From the NCBI RefSeq assembly GCF_009389715.1, contig NW_024067666.1, positions 2,645,001 through 2,709,000 of the forward strand: DNA of 64,000 nt, written 5' to 3'. The position numbers and the translations under genes were made by a program. Numbering within the stretch: position 1 is the stretch's first letter; every line of letters starts with the position of its first letter. This document shows, in pieces, positions 37,149 through 49,469 of this stretch. Source of the DNA: Phoenix dactylifera. Its lineage: Eukaryota; Streptophyta; Magnoliopsida; Arecales; Arecaceae. The notes under the pieces were generated by a model. It was not told where the DNA came from. It saw only the letters and a list, made by a program, of their open reading frames with translations, and made no database searches.

Positions 37149-37490
37149 ATGAGCGTGGTGGTGGAGGAATCCACAGACCCGGCGGCCGTCGGCAGCCCGC
37201 GGGCTTCATCGCGGCCGAAGCTGACCGTCCTCTCGCTGATCGCCCTCATCTTCTTCGACGTCTCCGATGGCCCCTTCGGCGTCGAGGACTCCGTCGGCGC
37301 CGATGATGCCCCTTCCTCTCCCTCCTCGGCTTCCTCCTCTTACCCCTATTCTGGTCCCTTCCGGAGGCCCTCGTCACCCTCGAGCTCGCCGCCGGCTTCC
37401 CGGACAACAGCGGCTACATCCTCTGGAGCTTCCAGGACGGCCTCTGGAAGTGGGCTAAAGGCACCTTCTACAGTGCTCTCTACCATTTTC
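37149..37490 (+). pseudogene. Polyamine/amino-acid transporter (PUT/LAT family) pseudogene fragment
   Basis: The start MSVVVEESTDPAAVGSP leads into KLTVLSLIALIFFDVSDGPF then GVEDSV, the first membrane segment and GG(P)FG-type motif of plant polyamine uptake transporters (usual form [22 protein letters not shown]). Near 37305-37315 the frame is lost. The continuation appears in another frame as FLSLLGFLLLPLFWSLPEAL, VTLELAAGFPDNSGYILW and FQDGLWKWAKG. Relative to the family, a short stretch before FQDG is missing and the match stops near 37490. A family member has about 480-530 residues, so only the first quarter remains. The ORF opened by the ATG at 37149 is therefore not a gene as it stands. 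GC-rich codon use is preserved, so inactivation may be recent. It may be a retrocopy or a truncated duplicate. Confidence 0.8.
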
Positions 37491-38049
37491 TCTCTAGATT
37501 TCGTCTATCATTTGTTATATAAAAGGACACCCCACTTCTCCATTTGTGTAGGTGTGAAATGATTTTGATCTCTTTTGTAAACCCATCATGATAAACATGC
37601 AGAAAAATTTCCTCCAGATCAAGTCGCACTCACATTTGTGGAATATTGCTTTTTAAAACTGATTTAAAGGAAATGATCTAATAAAATATGAAAAGATTTC
37701 TGCAAATGAAATTCTCTTTTTTTTTCAGAATTACTTTTAAAAGTATGATATTTTTATATAATTATTTGTTATTTTATGCATAATTATTTAAAATTTTATT
37801 TTATTTTTTCTCAAATCTATTTTATATAAGTCTGATTGTTGGTATTCATATAATATCATATAATAATTATACAATATTATCTACTTGTCAGGTTGATAAA
37901 CGCAATATGGTGCCAATGACACCTGTTCTTGGCTACATAATGCCCGATCCAATTAGCGATGCTAGGTGCTAATGCATTGTCATAAATAATGAACAATTGG
38001 CTATTTTAAAGAATAGGCAATGATATTTTAATATACTTGCAATGGCGTC
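37491..38049. other. Intergenic, no gene recognised
   Basis: AT-rich DNA between the transporter fragment and the LTR element. No open frame of note. Confidence 0.6.
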
Positions 38050-40470
38050 TGTTGCTACTAAATTCTGAGCCGAGGTCGAGATACTGCTCGACTTGATTTG
38101 AGGTCGGTAAAAGCTAAACTGAATGACATTGGATGAGATCGAGATGAGAAAAAACTAGCCGCCTTCAAGACTAACGTGCAAGAGTCCACTTATCGGAAAG
38201 TTTCCAATGGAGGACTCTTTGATGCTTAAGTCAGAATAGTAGAGAAATAATGTGGAAGGAAAAAAAATTATAGAGAGAAGTTTCCATATGAGCTTACATG
38301 AGGATCTTCAAGACACCCTTTTATATAAGGTAGAATACTGATCCGTTATCTGATTTGGCGCGATATACTTTAACTGTAATGTAATAGCCGGTTGCATGTT
38401 AACAGCATGTCAGTGTGGTAACCGTCTCACACAAGCAGCATGCAGTGGCAAGGGGGTGGCTGATTTGAGGCAGGCTCTTCTCAATCATGCCGAGCATTTA
38501 AATATCGATCTAACCATCCACATCAGATGAATGCCTCAATCTCACCCTTGAGTTGGATGCACTCCTCGGTATTATGTTCGTGGTCTCTGTGGAATCAATA
38601 ATATTTCTTTTTATTCATCGGAGCCTTCATTCGAGGAGGAGGCTGCAAGTAGCCTCGGCTCTTAATCTCCATGAGGATATGAATCCTCAGTGCAATAAGA
38701 GGACTATACCTCTCAAATTTTCAAGGAGAACTCTTTGGCCGGTGTGAACTCTATTCTTCATGGGGTGAAGTGCTTATTGATACATCCTGCTCTTCATGTC
38801 TCCTTTTGCCTCCTCTGTTCGCCATGGCTCTTCTTATGTTTGTATACTTTTCAGCTCATGCCAACATCTCGGTGGAGTTTACAGAGAAGCGCTTCTCCAA
38901 CAAAAAAGAAAAAATGGGACGGCCTTAAACTGCCCTTCATTGCTGACTCACCCACCGAGTGATGTAGGTCGTAGACTTGCAATGCCGCCACGTTGAAGCA
39001 GTTGATATAATTTCTGAGAAACTCTTCTTCTCTCTGCTTAACTTTGAGCAACACATCGGAACCATGGCAATATCTTCGGCTGGTGGCGAAGCGCACCATA
39101 AAGAGGCATCCGAACTGCTTGAAAAAATGAATCAATTCGAGTTGAAGCTCTGAGAACTAGAACCGAGCTGCCTTGTTAAGAGTAGCAAAAAAAGCTTTGC
39201 AAAGCACGATATCGATGGCTCCATGCAACATCATAAGAGCTTTGAAGCTTTTCAAATAATCCAAAGGAGTCATCGTATAGCTCCACTTGAGGCATTTTGA
39301 ATCGAGGTGAGATCGGTTCCGTCACGATCTGCTGAAAAAAAAGGAGGTTTCATGAAGAAGTTGAAGTCATTGTTCGATCTTGAAGTTTGCCCCCTTAAGC
39401 GCCTAATTTGACAGCCCTTCTCCTCGATTTTTCTATTAAAGTTGGCTTCCCGCTGAGGTAGGGGATCCATATGATGAGGAGACGAGAGAATGGAGGCTTG
39501 GAGTACATTGCTTCCCATCCCGACCAGGACTCCTCCATCGGATATTCTGACTCTGGTGAGATCGCTTTGGACTTTGGTGTCAAGAATGGTGGCTGACTTT
39601 GCACGTATGGTGTGTTAGTTGTTACGAGTGACGACTAAGCTGAATAGTTTTGGTTGGATTGGTTCTGATCACATTGCTGTTTGCTATAAGCTTTGAACTT
39701 CTGCGGTCAAGACCTGCATCTGTTGTATGAGCAGATTAGACTGCACAGTGTTCACAGATGCAGAGGGTTGTATCGGCATGGCGTGTTCCATACTCTGCAG
39801 TGAACCTAGTGAGGTCGGAGCTCGACGTTGCGAGGCATGGGATACTCCACGACTCCTTCGTAACCTCAAAATGATGATTTCCTCTTCGTTTTGTATCGGT
39901 ACTATAGTATCCTTCCTCTAGTGCTAATTTGTTGCTGCTAAATTTTGAACCGAGGCCAAGATGCTGCTCAGTTTGCTTTGAGGTTGGTAAAAGCTGAACT
40001 GAGTAACATCGGATGAGACCGAGGTGAGGAAGAACTGGTCGTCTTTGAGGCTAACCTACAAGAAGTCCACTTGTCGAAAAGTTGCCAGTGGGGACCCTCC
40101 GATGCTTAAGTTAAAATAGTAAAGTAAAAGTGTGGAAGAGAAAAAAATGTAGAAAGGAGTCTCCAAATGAGCTTATCTGAAGATCCCCGGGCTACCCCTT
40201 TATATAGAATAGAATACTGATTTGTTACCTGATTTGGCGCAACATGCCTTAATTATAGGTAATAGTTGCCTGCACGTTAACAATATAGTAACCATCCTAC
40301 TTGAGCAGCTGCGACGACAATTACGCCGATCGTGCATTGACTGTAGCGTCACCATAACTGCTAATCTTTATTAACACAAACAGAGAGGTACCTCTGTTTT
40401 TATCGAAGTTCTTCACTTCGGTAATACCCAAGTCAAAGAGGCCGGTTCTAAATCGAGGTCAAAATATCCA
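38050..40470 (-). mobile_element. Ty3/Gypsy-like LTR retroelement fossil, internally reduced
   Basis: Two direct repeats beginning TGTTGCT(A/G)CTAAATT at 38050 and 39930 can be followed for about 385 bases each (to about 38435 and 40315). They differ by eye at roughly one position in five, mostly transitions, so insertion is old. The right repeat may extend to about 40470. The interior of about 1.4 kb contains, on the minus strand around 38850-39170, a gag-type region of the Ty3/Gypsy retrotransposon gag family. Next to the right repeat is a primer-binding-like stretch. I saw no protease, reverse transcriptase or integrase. It is broken, and best seen as a reduced or non-autonomous derivative. 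Confidence 0.75.
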
Positions 40471-40780
40471 ATATTTTTTTCATCCGTGCAACTATCCCTT
40501 CCCCCAACCAACCGACAGAGAGAGTACTTTCTCAAAATAGAAGACCCGCTCCATAGCAGTCTGCGAGTGGAGCTCAACTCAAAGTCTCAAACGAGAGGAT
40601 ATCTTCTCAAAATTAGAAGACCCACTCGATGGCGAAGTGGGGGCCAAGTCTCCGAACACAAAACAAGCGTCGCCACTCCCCGACCATAAATCGCACGTGC
40701 CTTTGACCCAACATCGCAGTGAGAAGCTTCGAAGCCCGGCCCGAAGGCGGCCCCGTTCCTTTCCCCTCACCTTCCCACCT

Positions 40781-40788
40781 CTATATAA
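40781..40788 (+). promoter_or_regulatory. TATA box of the TADA1-like gene
   Basis: CTATATAAG follows a pyrimidine-rich, GC-rich promoter. Transcription would start near 40815. A donor-like CCAAAG|GTTGG at 40902 suggests a leader intron before the ATG at 41403. Possible acceptors include the AG at 41338-41339, but this is not settled. The ATG at 40790 lies too close to the TATA box to be in the transcript. Confidence 0.55.
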
Positions 40789-41402
40789 GATGCAGCCGCA
40801 CGCCGCGAGCCCCAAAAAGGGCAAAATTAAATCCCTTTCGAACCCTCTTCGCAACCCCCGATTTCTCGAGTCCTTAATCCCAAAGCTCTTCGACGCCAAA
40901 GGTTGGTCCTTTTCTTTATTTCTTTCGCCATTTGCTTCTTTCCTTTCTTGATCACGTGCTCGATTTGTAGTTTTAATTGGTTTTGATCGCCGATTTCCGG
41001 TTAGGGTTTCTCTTTGAATCCGTTTTCCGGCAAAACAGTTTGTATGATTTGTTTATTTGTGGCAATCAATTACTAGCTGCATTATATCTGTAATTCCACC
41101 GCCCCGCCCCGACCCCGAGAATCTAATATCAGCTGCCTTCTTATTTTCTTTTGATCAATGAATGATTCTTCTTCGAAAACCTAGTTCTTTATCTGATTTT
41201 CTTGAATTTTTTTCTTTTTATCCAGCGATCTGATCTGATGTAGCTACCATCTGATCTGCAGCCCAGATTAGATTGAGTTTTGTGTTATTGGAGACAAAAA
41301 AGTAGTTTTGTTATTAGGGTTTCGTTTTCTGGGTTTTAGTGGTCAGTGAGAGTTAGATTAGTGAGCTGCATTTTGGTGATTTTATGAGAATTGGAGGTCA
41401 AG

Positions 41403-42476
41403 ATGCCATCTTACAAGCAGTTTTCCCGAATTGATACCATGGAGCTTAAATCTCAGCTTTTCAAGAAGCTTGGGCGGCAAAAAGCCGAGAAGTATTTCTA
41501 TAATCTGAAAAGATTACTCCACCTGAAACTTAGCAAGTTACAATTTGATAAGTTGTGCTATAGTACTATTGGGAAGGAAAATGTTGCTATTCACAATATG
41601 TTCATCCGTTCGATCCTTGGCAATGCATGTCTTGCCCTGGGCCCGCCTAGCAAAGAGACAGTCACAGGGAACTCTCGGACCAGCAAATTGTCGAGCTTTA
41701 GAGACACATTCCCAACATCCCCTCAAAGGGGAAGGTCTATAAGTACTAGGGATCACAGATTCAGTGACCGTCCAAAGCCCCTCGGGCCTTATGCAAAGAT
41801 GCCTCCTAGACATGTGCAAGAAGTCACTAATTCTTGCGACTTGCAGAGGTCACATGAGCAGCAAAGCGCTCGAGAGTTGATATCCATTGGCAGCAAAGCT
41901 TTGTTAGAAGTTGCATCTGTGGAAGATGGAGAAGAGGTTGAACAAGCGAGAGCTAGTCCGAGTGTTCAAAGTAGAAGCCCTGTAAGGTCACCCCTGGGCA
42001 TTCCAAAGACTGCCGGTGCTCTTCCCCGTAAAACATTTAGCAGTGGTTTTGCAGCAGGCTTTCATCTTTCTAATTCATATGTTCCTGAGTCTTGTCATAG
42101 TAGTTCTGAGCTGACTGATACAAGATCTTTAAGGAAGCAGTTGGAGCATAAGTTGAAGGTTGAAGGCTTTGGTTTATCAGTGGACTGTACTAATTTGTTG
42201 AATAATGGTTTGGATGCATTTTTAAAGAGGTTGATCAAACCCTGTATGGACTTAGCTAGAGCGAGGTGCAGCAATAGGAGGATAAGTCAAACAAATGGGA
42301 GGATTTTTCCTGGTATAAATGGTATGTGGCAAGAAGAACAGGTGCAAGGGTCAAATCAACGTTATTATGTCTCATTATTAGATTTTTGGGTGGCAATGGA
42401 ATTGAATCCTCAGTTGCTTGGTGGCGATTGGCCTGTACAGCTTGAAAAGACATGCTCGCATCTGTTGGAAGAATGA
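41403..42476 (+). CDS. Transcriptional adaptor 1 (TADA1/HFI1)-like SAGA subunit
   Basis: An intronless CDS of 357 residues. The N-terminal part (about 7-80) has FSRIDTMELKSQLFKKLGRQ, the YFYNLKRLLHLKLSK helix and FDKLCYSTIGKENVAIHNMF, which match the SAGA-Tad1 domain. The middle is serine-rich and probably disordered. The C-terminal block LRKQLEHKLKVEGFGLSVDC to FLKRLIKPCMDLA (about 240-285) is the second conserved part of the plant family. The SAGA core module holds the histone acetyltransferase complex together, and Tad1 carries a histone-fold-like region there. I chose the ATG at 41403. A frame extension upstream (from 41391) would need a TTG start and is not credible. The plant homologues I know are likewise single-exon. 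Confidence 0.85.
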   Translation: MPSYKQFSRIDTMELKSQLFKKLGRQKAEKYFYNLKRLLHLKLSKLQFDKLCYSTIGKENVAIHNMFIRSILGNACLALGPPSKETVTGNSRTSKLSSFRDTFPTSPQRGRSISTRDHRFSDRPKPLGPYAKMPPRHVQEVTNSCDLQRSHEQQSARELISIGSKALLEVASVEDGEEVEQARASPSVQSRSPVRSPLGIPKTAGALPRKTFSSGFAAGFHLSNSYVPESCHSSSELTDTRSLRKQLEHKLKVEGFGLSVDCTNLLNNGLDAFLKRLIKPCMDLARARCSNRRISQTNGRIFPGINGMWQEEQVQGSNQRYYVSLLDFWVAMELNPQLLGGDWPVQLEKTCSHLLEE

Positions 42477-45400
42477 ACCATAGCTTGAAATACGATTTCA
42501 GTCTCGTTGATTGCCTCTGCAAGTAGTACTTAAAGGATCGACGGGCCTCATGAGCCTTTGATACTATTGAAGCAACACAGTATGTCATTAGGCACAAAGT
42601 ACAGGAAAAAACATTAGTAAGAGACCACAGAGTTTACTCACAAGAAATTTCAAGTTGCAAACAATTCATTATGCCTTCCATGCAGAATAAATTCCATGTG
42701 CCTTCCTTAGGATTGAATTGAAGTGACATATAGGTGTCACTACTGAAGCCTCCATTTTCTCTTTACCATGCTTGTAAATAAAGTGTCGCTTCTTGATTTT
42801 TGTGCCTATTGATAGACCTATTTTTTTGGTTTAGATAAGCTGATTATAAATTCATTATTCTTGTCTGTTTTGTTGGAACTAATTTTACTACTGATATAAG
42901 CATACATGATTGCTTATCATTTCCTTGTTACATCTATCCAATTTTGATATTTTGGATCAGCTACAAGCATCTGCACAGAGTGCTGCACCAAGTTGTGCAG
43001 CCTAATGTTTAAATCAAAAATCATGACATTTTGGCATTTTTGAAATTTAGTCTAGTTAGGGACATTTACTTCTAAAATCTTGTTGAGTTGCACTGAATGG
43101 AGCAGCCTAATGTTTTCCTTCTCCATTCATGAGGTTTAGATATCATTGTTGAGTTGGGTACAAAAATTGGCTTGCTAATGGCAACATACTATAAACCAGG
43201 AAAACTTTAGTAATAAGCCAGGAAGTATCCGAAAATAAATGATTCGGAAGTTTAGCTGCTAGGAAATATTTTTAGGAGTTACTAGATTTTAAAGAAAAAT
43301 CTTAGCATAATTCAGAATCACTAGAAACTTAATGTAAACTGTAAAGATTATCAAGTAATAAGAAGGTCTATTACTTCATATTTATTTATGACACACTCAT
43401 AGAATTAAGTTAAATTGAGAAATAAATAAAATGTTTGGAGTTTTCATTTGCTAAAGAACAAGTCTTTATCATATAATACCGAGTACACTTTCAGTTTGAC
43501 TGTTCTCATCTATAACACCCCTTGCTTTTTTTTTTGCTCGCATCAGTTGTAGAAGATAATTTGAATTTCATTTCTAGTCCACCTTTCTATGGAGTTGAAT
43601 TCTATTTCCATATACTACTCATGCCTCTTCTGTGTCATCAATGTGGTGCAGGGTAATGTTAGGTTAAAGCTGAAACCATTAGTAGTTATTTTCTTTGGAA
43701 TAAAGCTTGTGAAAGAAGCTTAGTTCTAACAAAATAGTTGTCTTACTGCGAAAAACATAGATGGGTAAATAATAACTTAATGGGTTACTTCACCACTTGT
43801 TCATTATTTTGGAGCTATACTTTGTGAAACCATCTCATTGCATTTGAAAGATATCATTTAATGTAGATGAAAATTTTGAGGATGTGCTTTTTATCAATAT
43901 AAACATATTCCATTGATGCACTTTGTTAGTGGATATATTGTTTAATGGTAGTTGCACAGTGTAACTTCTCATTTTTAAGGGGCAAACCTGTATTGTTCAG
44001 ACTTCATATCCAGAGCAGATCATGATATGCTGGTAAGTGCTTCATGATACAAAACGGCATTTTCTTGATACTGTTCGTGTATTAATATTAGAACAGTATG
44101 TGGCCAAGTCTACTGGATATATTCAATCTGAAATTGTATCTTTTTCAGGACAGTCAAAATCTATATGAAACAGTAGATATGACCCCATACTCATCCTAGG
44201 CAACATCAATACGTACTCTTTTGAACCTTAGGTCCTTTGATCCTACCACCAGTCTACATCTTCTAAGAGCTCGTCAAAGTTCTAGCCCTAGCCTACAGGC
44301 TTGTTGGTTTGTATGAAGAAGAAGGGCTTCATGCTGGGGGCTAATGGCTTGATTTGGGCCGTGCCCAAATAGGCTGTCCAATCCACAACTCCAACAGAAA
44401 ATTCAGCCAAATTCTGTTGGATTATCCAAATAGACTCCAAATCAGAACTTCTGAAGAGGCAATATTATATATTAGTTACTCAAAATAGAACTCCTATGAA
44501 GTGAAACTTTTATTAAATACGAGTTTTTCCTTGTTAAATTTATATCATATTTTAGAGGATAGTTTATTAATCTATTTACCAAAAAATTAAATATGTCCTA
44601 AATTTAACTACAATATTTTTCATTTTTTTTGTTGAATTGTGTTTCAAACGTACCTGGTGTGTGAAAACATAAAAAAATACAATCAACAAATAAAGGTATG
44701 TGAAAAATTGGAGTATCATGTATTTTGACCAATAAATTGTGTTTTCAATTTTAATTTATGCTAATAAATGAGTTAATATACGAATGAGGAAGCTAAATGT
44801 CTTCCATGTAAGCACTCTAGATAACTAGTTGACGGTGCCCAAGGATCATATTCCAAAATTTATTATGGTTTGGTACTATTTACACCATATCCTAATTTGT
44901 AGGGGAAGTCTAAAGGTTGTTTGGATAATGGCCATATGACGGTGCTAGGAACAAAGTAATAATGAGAGACTGTAACCTTGGTAATGAAAAATTGGCCGAG
45001 TGTCCAGGCTTGATCTAACAAAATGAGCATGGAGGCTATCAAAGTGTTGATAGGACTGCTTACATTATGATTCCACTGAGGACATAAAGATCGGTTAAGA
45101 TGAGGCTATGTGGTTAGTCTTGAAGAAGGTCAAATGGTAATTAAAAAATGCCAGTCAAGTTACCACATGGCACCACATAAGATAGGTTGAGCGATATTTA
45201 AGGGGAGTTGATCAAAATAGGCTGAGTGACTACTTGAGGTATAAGTGGAGTTCCAAAAGAGGCATGTATGTAGGCCAATAGTGAGCATAGCCTACTTGAA
45301 AGTTTAGATATTGATTTAAAAGGCTGATCAAGTTCTGTGCTAAGACGGCAGCTTAATTCAAGGGATGTTTGAGAGCAAGGCATGTGGAGACAGTTGCTGA

Positions 45401-46932
45401 AAGGTTAAGATGTGGAAAGTGAAGAAATAGTTAGATATATAGATACTAAGTTATAATTATGAGAGACCATGAATTAAATGATCATTTCTTTTTACCTTTC
45501 AATGATCTTTCTTTGCTTTTCTTGATCTTTTAGTTCATAGTTCGTAGTTCTTAGGGTAGTCCCGTAGCTACGGCTTTCTTCTTCGAAAAGGTAGCACGCA
45601 AGTAGCGAAATTTCTTGAAGATCAAGACGGTGGAATTGACTACCATCTGTCCTTTCCGATTCAGATAACGATGGCATGCCTTTGTATTGATGTAGTCCGG
45701 TTAAAGATTTGTTCTTCTTGCCATCCCATAATGAGAGGGAAAAAGAGGAGCAATAGGTACTTTGAGAGATTTAAGCTCTTGATGGTTCCAAGCAAGGTGC
45801 TTCTGTATTATGCCATGTTAATGATATCAATGACTCGTCATACACTGGAACAGCTATTCGTGAGAAAAATGTGTGTCAAAGGAAAGAAGGGGGAAACAAA
45901 ACGAATTAGAAAGTGAGAAAGGAGAACACTAATGTGAGACATGATATGTGAAAAATAAGGAGACTGAAATTTATGTTATTCGCATTGCTCTAGTTGTGAA
46001 TTTTCTGTTTGAAGGCACATTCTATGGTCCAAGGGAGGTTGGATAGCTTACAGGGTTTCAGATGGTTGGCTGCTGCCACTGCTGAGTCGAACTCCTTAGA
46101 TGATCCTCTGAAAATCTCATCACATAGCAGAGATAATCCAAATCTTATCAGTACATGGATTTAAAACCACTAGTGTCATTGTACCATAGTTACAGGAGAG
46201 GATGCTGAGTAGTTCCAATAGCTCTTTTGTATCATGCTTCATATTGGGAGGCATATGGCTTTAGACCTTCGGGGTGCCTTTGGTCTCAGAGGATCCATTC
46301 TTTTATTATCTTGTAGTTATACCTTTTGAGAGGATGCTGAATGATTCTTTTATATTGGGAGGCATATAGCTTAGTATGTTCAAGTTTACCTTTTGAGATG
46401 TTCACATAGTGTTCAGATGATATTACCAAGTACCAACTCGATATGCGTGGGAAAGCAATTCCCGGGTTTGTTATATAGAAAGATAAATGAAAGAGAAGGC
46501 TGATGGCATTATGATGCTTTCTAAACCTCAGACGATAGTAGAAATGGTGAGCTCTCCGCAAGCGGCAGATCAGTGTGTTGGTAAATGACGATGCTCATGG
46601 GACCAGTCAAGGAGTATGGGAGAGCCAGAGAAAAAAATTGGATGGATGATAATTGTTCCTTTCTGAGTGGTGGTGCTTAGATTCATGTCTCAATGCCATC
46701 TCATAAAGTTCAATTATTTTGAGTTATGAGCTATAAATTTACAATGATTTGACCTTAGAAATTTTTGTGACGGCCCAGCAAAATTGGTTTACAAATGAGA
46801 AATTTAGTATCCTTAGCACAGCCTCAACGCATCTTTGTAATTAAACAATTCAAATTGTTTCATTCAGCGGTTTATCTTTTGGATATGCTATACCAGTTTG
46901 AATGTGGGATGCACTGTACCAGGATGACATAT
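42477..46932. other. Intergenic, no gene recognised
   Basis: About 4.4 kb of AT-rich DNA. Short open frames around 45198-45916 have no recognisable products. A loose duplication containing GAGAGGATGCTGA and ATATTGGGAGGCATAT occurs at about 46195-46260 and 46325-46385. Confidence 0.6.
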
Positions 46933-47307
46933 GTTGAGCATCATTGCTTGTTTATATTAGAATTTTATTCTTAGTTGTTCCATTTAGAATAGATATTCTT
47001 TGTTCTACTTAGTTATTCCTTTTAGAATAGTTATTTTTGTCTTTTAGTAGATGTTGGTCTTCTGCATTTAGGTAGAAATCAAACATCCTATCCATGTGAT
47101 GTTTTCTCTGGTGTGGGAAAAGCAAGAGAGGGAGAGTAAAAGTGTTCTCTCTGGTGAAACGTGAGAGAGTCTTTTGTATAGTAATAAAATATTTTTCTCT
47201 CCTAAATTTTTTCTTCCAGCATCTTTTTTTGTGTTATTTTTTTTTGTGTTTATTCTAGATCTTAGGCCAGTATGATCAATCTACTTCAGCTAACGTGCCA
47301 TTCTACA
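46933..47307 (+). mobile_element. Possible solo LTR (Ty1/Copia-like)
   Basis: A stretch starting TGTTGAGCATC and ending TTCTACA holds repeated TTTAGAATAG phrases. It also has GAGAGAG blocks followed by AATAAAAT and a T-rich tail, as in many plant copia LTRs. There are no coding parts and no clear target-site duplication, so the call is tentative. Confidence 0.3.
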
Positions 47308-47429
47308 TATAATTCAATTCGCCATCGAAGAATTGCTTCTAGGGTGAAGAGTTGGTATTGTAGAAGTCTAACATGCCACTCTTGTTCTATGGAGGACTAC
47401 CATATCAACCAACTTTTGGTCTTACTATT

Positions 47430-48840
47430 GTTTCACACCGTCTAATGCGTGGTGGTCCTCCTTTGAACAATCATGAACCTACAACACGTTTAAGGTTAGT
47501 AATATGACATAAAACCGACCTTTCTATTGTGGATGGACATGTGGCAAGCAATTTTGAAAAAAAATAAATTATGGACGGTTATAACTCTACAATTAAGAGG
47601 ATCCATAAAGAGAATGATGGTTATAGCTCATAAGGAATGAGTTATGGCTCATCCTTTGATTTCCACCTTCGATCGTAACAGACTCATGCTCCCTCACCTA
47701 TATAAACAAGGTTAAGAGACCCCAAAGGGAGAAGCTTTCGTATCTAGGAGCTCTCATAGTTAGAGGCACTCATAGCTCAAAGCTCTTATGGTGAGAGGCT
47801 CTCAAGCTCTTATTCATCATTCTGCTCTTCTTTTTTGGCAAGTCAGTAGATATATGAGCTGCCACGGCTGAGGTGAATACCCAGACCAAGGTGAGAAATC
47901 ATAGCCTAGTTGAGGAGAGAAGGCTGAGGCCGACCTGGAGAGCGAGCCAAGGTGAAGACTAAGGTTGAGACCAAGGTAAGAAACTGTGGTCAAGGTGTAG
48001 ACCAAGGCCGAGGTGAGTTAGTTGAGGCTGAGATCCCAAAGTTAACCAGAAAGCTGACTAGAACTAGAAGGCCGACTTGAGAAGTTCAAGATGAAAAAGC
48101 CGAGCTGAGAATGTTGAGCTGAGAAGGCCGAAATAAGAAACCATGACTAACGAAAGAAGGTCGAGGTGAATGCCAAGGTCGAGGCGAATACTGAGTATGA
48201 GGTGTGAAGGACCAAGGCAAAGGCTGAGGTAAGAAAGTCGTGGTTGAGGTGAAGACTGAGGCCGAGATGAGAAGGCCGAGGCCGAGATGAGAAGCGATAG
48301 GTCGAGCTACCAAGCCAGAGGCCAAAGTGAGGAGTCCGAGGCTGAACTCCCAAAGGCAGAGGTGAAAAGACCAAAGGTTGAGCTGAGAAGGCCGAGGTGA
48401 AAAGGCTTGAGATGAGAAGGCCGAAGTGAGAAGGCTGCCTTGAAAAAGTCGAGGTAAAAAGATTGAGGTGAGAATGCCGACTTGAATAGATAAAGGTGAA
48501 AGGGCCAAGGTGAGAAGACCAACTTGAGAAAGCCGAAGTGAAAGGCTAAGGTGAGAAGGCTAACCTGGGAAGGCTTACTTGAGATGATTGAGGTGACAAA
48601 GTCGAGATAAGAAAGCCGAAATAAGGGCCGACTAGAAGAACGCAATATTCTACACTAATCTTTTTTTTATATATTTTTTATTCCTATTGTTATTCCAAAA
48701 TCCTTTTGGCTTAGGCATCGGAGAGCCCAGCCGGAGCCAATTATGCGAGCTTTTCTCTTATTTTTCTATTCAAATCGGCATCTCTCTGCAGATTGGCGGG
48801 CATCCTCCTGTCCTCCATGGCAGAATTTTGGTATTAACAG
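47430..48840 (+). mobile_element. Probable solo LTR of a Ty3/Gypsy element with an internal minisatellite
   Basis: CCTATATAAACAAGGTTAAG (about 47697) looks like an LTR promoter. GGCTTAGGCATCGGAGAGCC (about 48709) and the end TTTTGGTATTAACA (to 48840) are phrases typical of the R-U5 part of plant Ty3/Gypsy LTRs. Between them lies about 800 bp of degenerate short repeats. No primer-binding site follows the right end and no coding region is attached, which favours a solo LTR. The left edge is uncertain. Confidence 0.5.
47860..48640 (+). repeat. Degenerate minisatellite, unit about 12-16 bases
   Basis: The purine-rich phrase AAGGCCGAGGTGAG recurs dozens of times with substitutions and small length changes (GAAGGCTGAGGTGAG, AAAGTCGAGGTAAAAAG and so on). 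On the minus strand this gives long but meaningless Ser/Leu/Pro-rich open frames. It fills the centre of the probable LTR. Confidence 0.85.
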
Positions 48841-49469
48841 TCAGCTTCATAGATCAAAATAAGATCAAGACTGAAACTACTCTACGGTCGGCTTTACACA
48901 CTTCCTACTTATCCTCCCTGTCAAATTCGGATAAAGAAATTTTAGGCTGCATGTCTTGGTAATATGATTTGATTGGAAGGGCACCTTATGCATCCTTTTA
49001 TGGAAAATTAGAAATTCATTTTCAGTTAATTTGGAGCTACTGTAAGGTTAAAGCCTTGCCTTAGCAGATCCATTGGATGGTTCTATACTTCTATTGAATG
49101 CCAAACTTACCGATCTGTTCACAGAATCTACAAGTGCGAAGGGCGAGAAATTTAGAGAAAGAAAGATCAGGAAATTATAACACCAAGGAGAAGGCAGCAG
49201 CGATTGCAAATAGCAAATAATATTTGTGAGTTCTAGTAGATGGTCTTCTCAAAAGTGGACGGGAAAAATAAAAAAAACAAAAAAGCAGGGGTGGAAACCT
49301 CCCCATTCTCTTCGCAATCGTTTGCTCCGTGCACAAGAGAATCCAAAAGAGACCAGAGACCATCGGATCCAACAAACTAGAAGACGGCTGGAGAAAGACG
49401 GCTACTCCTGTGCCGAGACCAACTCCCTTAGAGCGTACTCATCCGATATTCCGATCCGATCTAATCCAA
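48841..49469. other. Intergenic, no gene recognised
   Basis: The 3' flank of the small minus-strand gene. Open frames on the plus strand from 49226 are antisense shadows of that gene. Confidence 0.6.

Noticed and set aside
41391-41402. N-terminal extension of the TADA1-like frame
   Set aside because: It would need a TTG start. The first ATG in frame is at 41403.
48086-48645. Long Ser/Leu/Pro-rich minus-strand frames
   Set aside because: Translations of the minisatellite. Several frames are open at once, as expected from a repeat lacking stop triplets.
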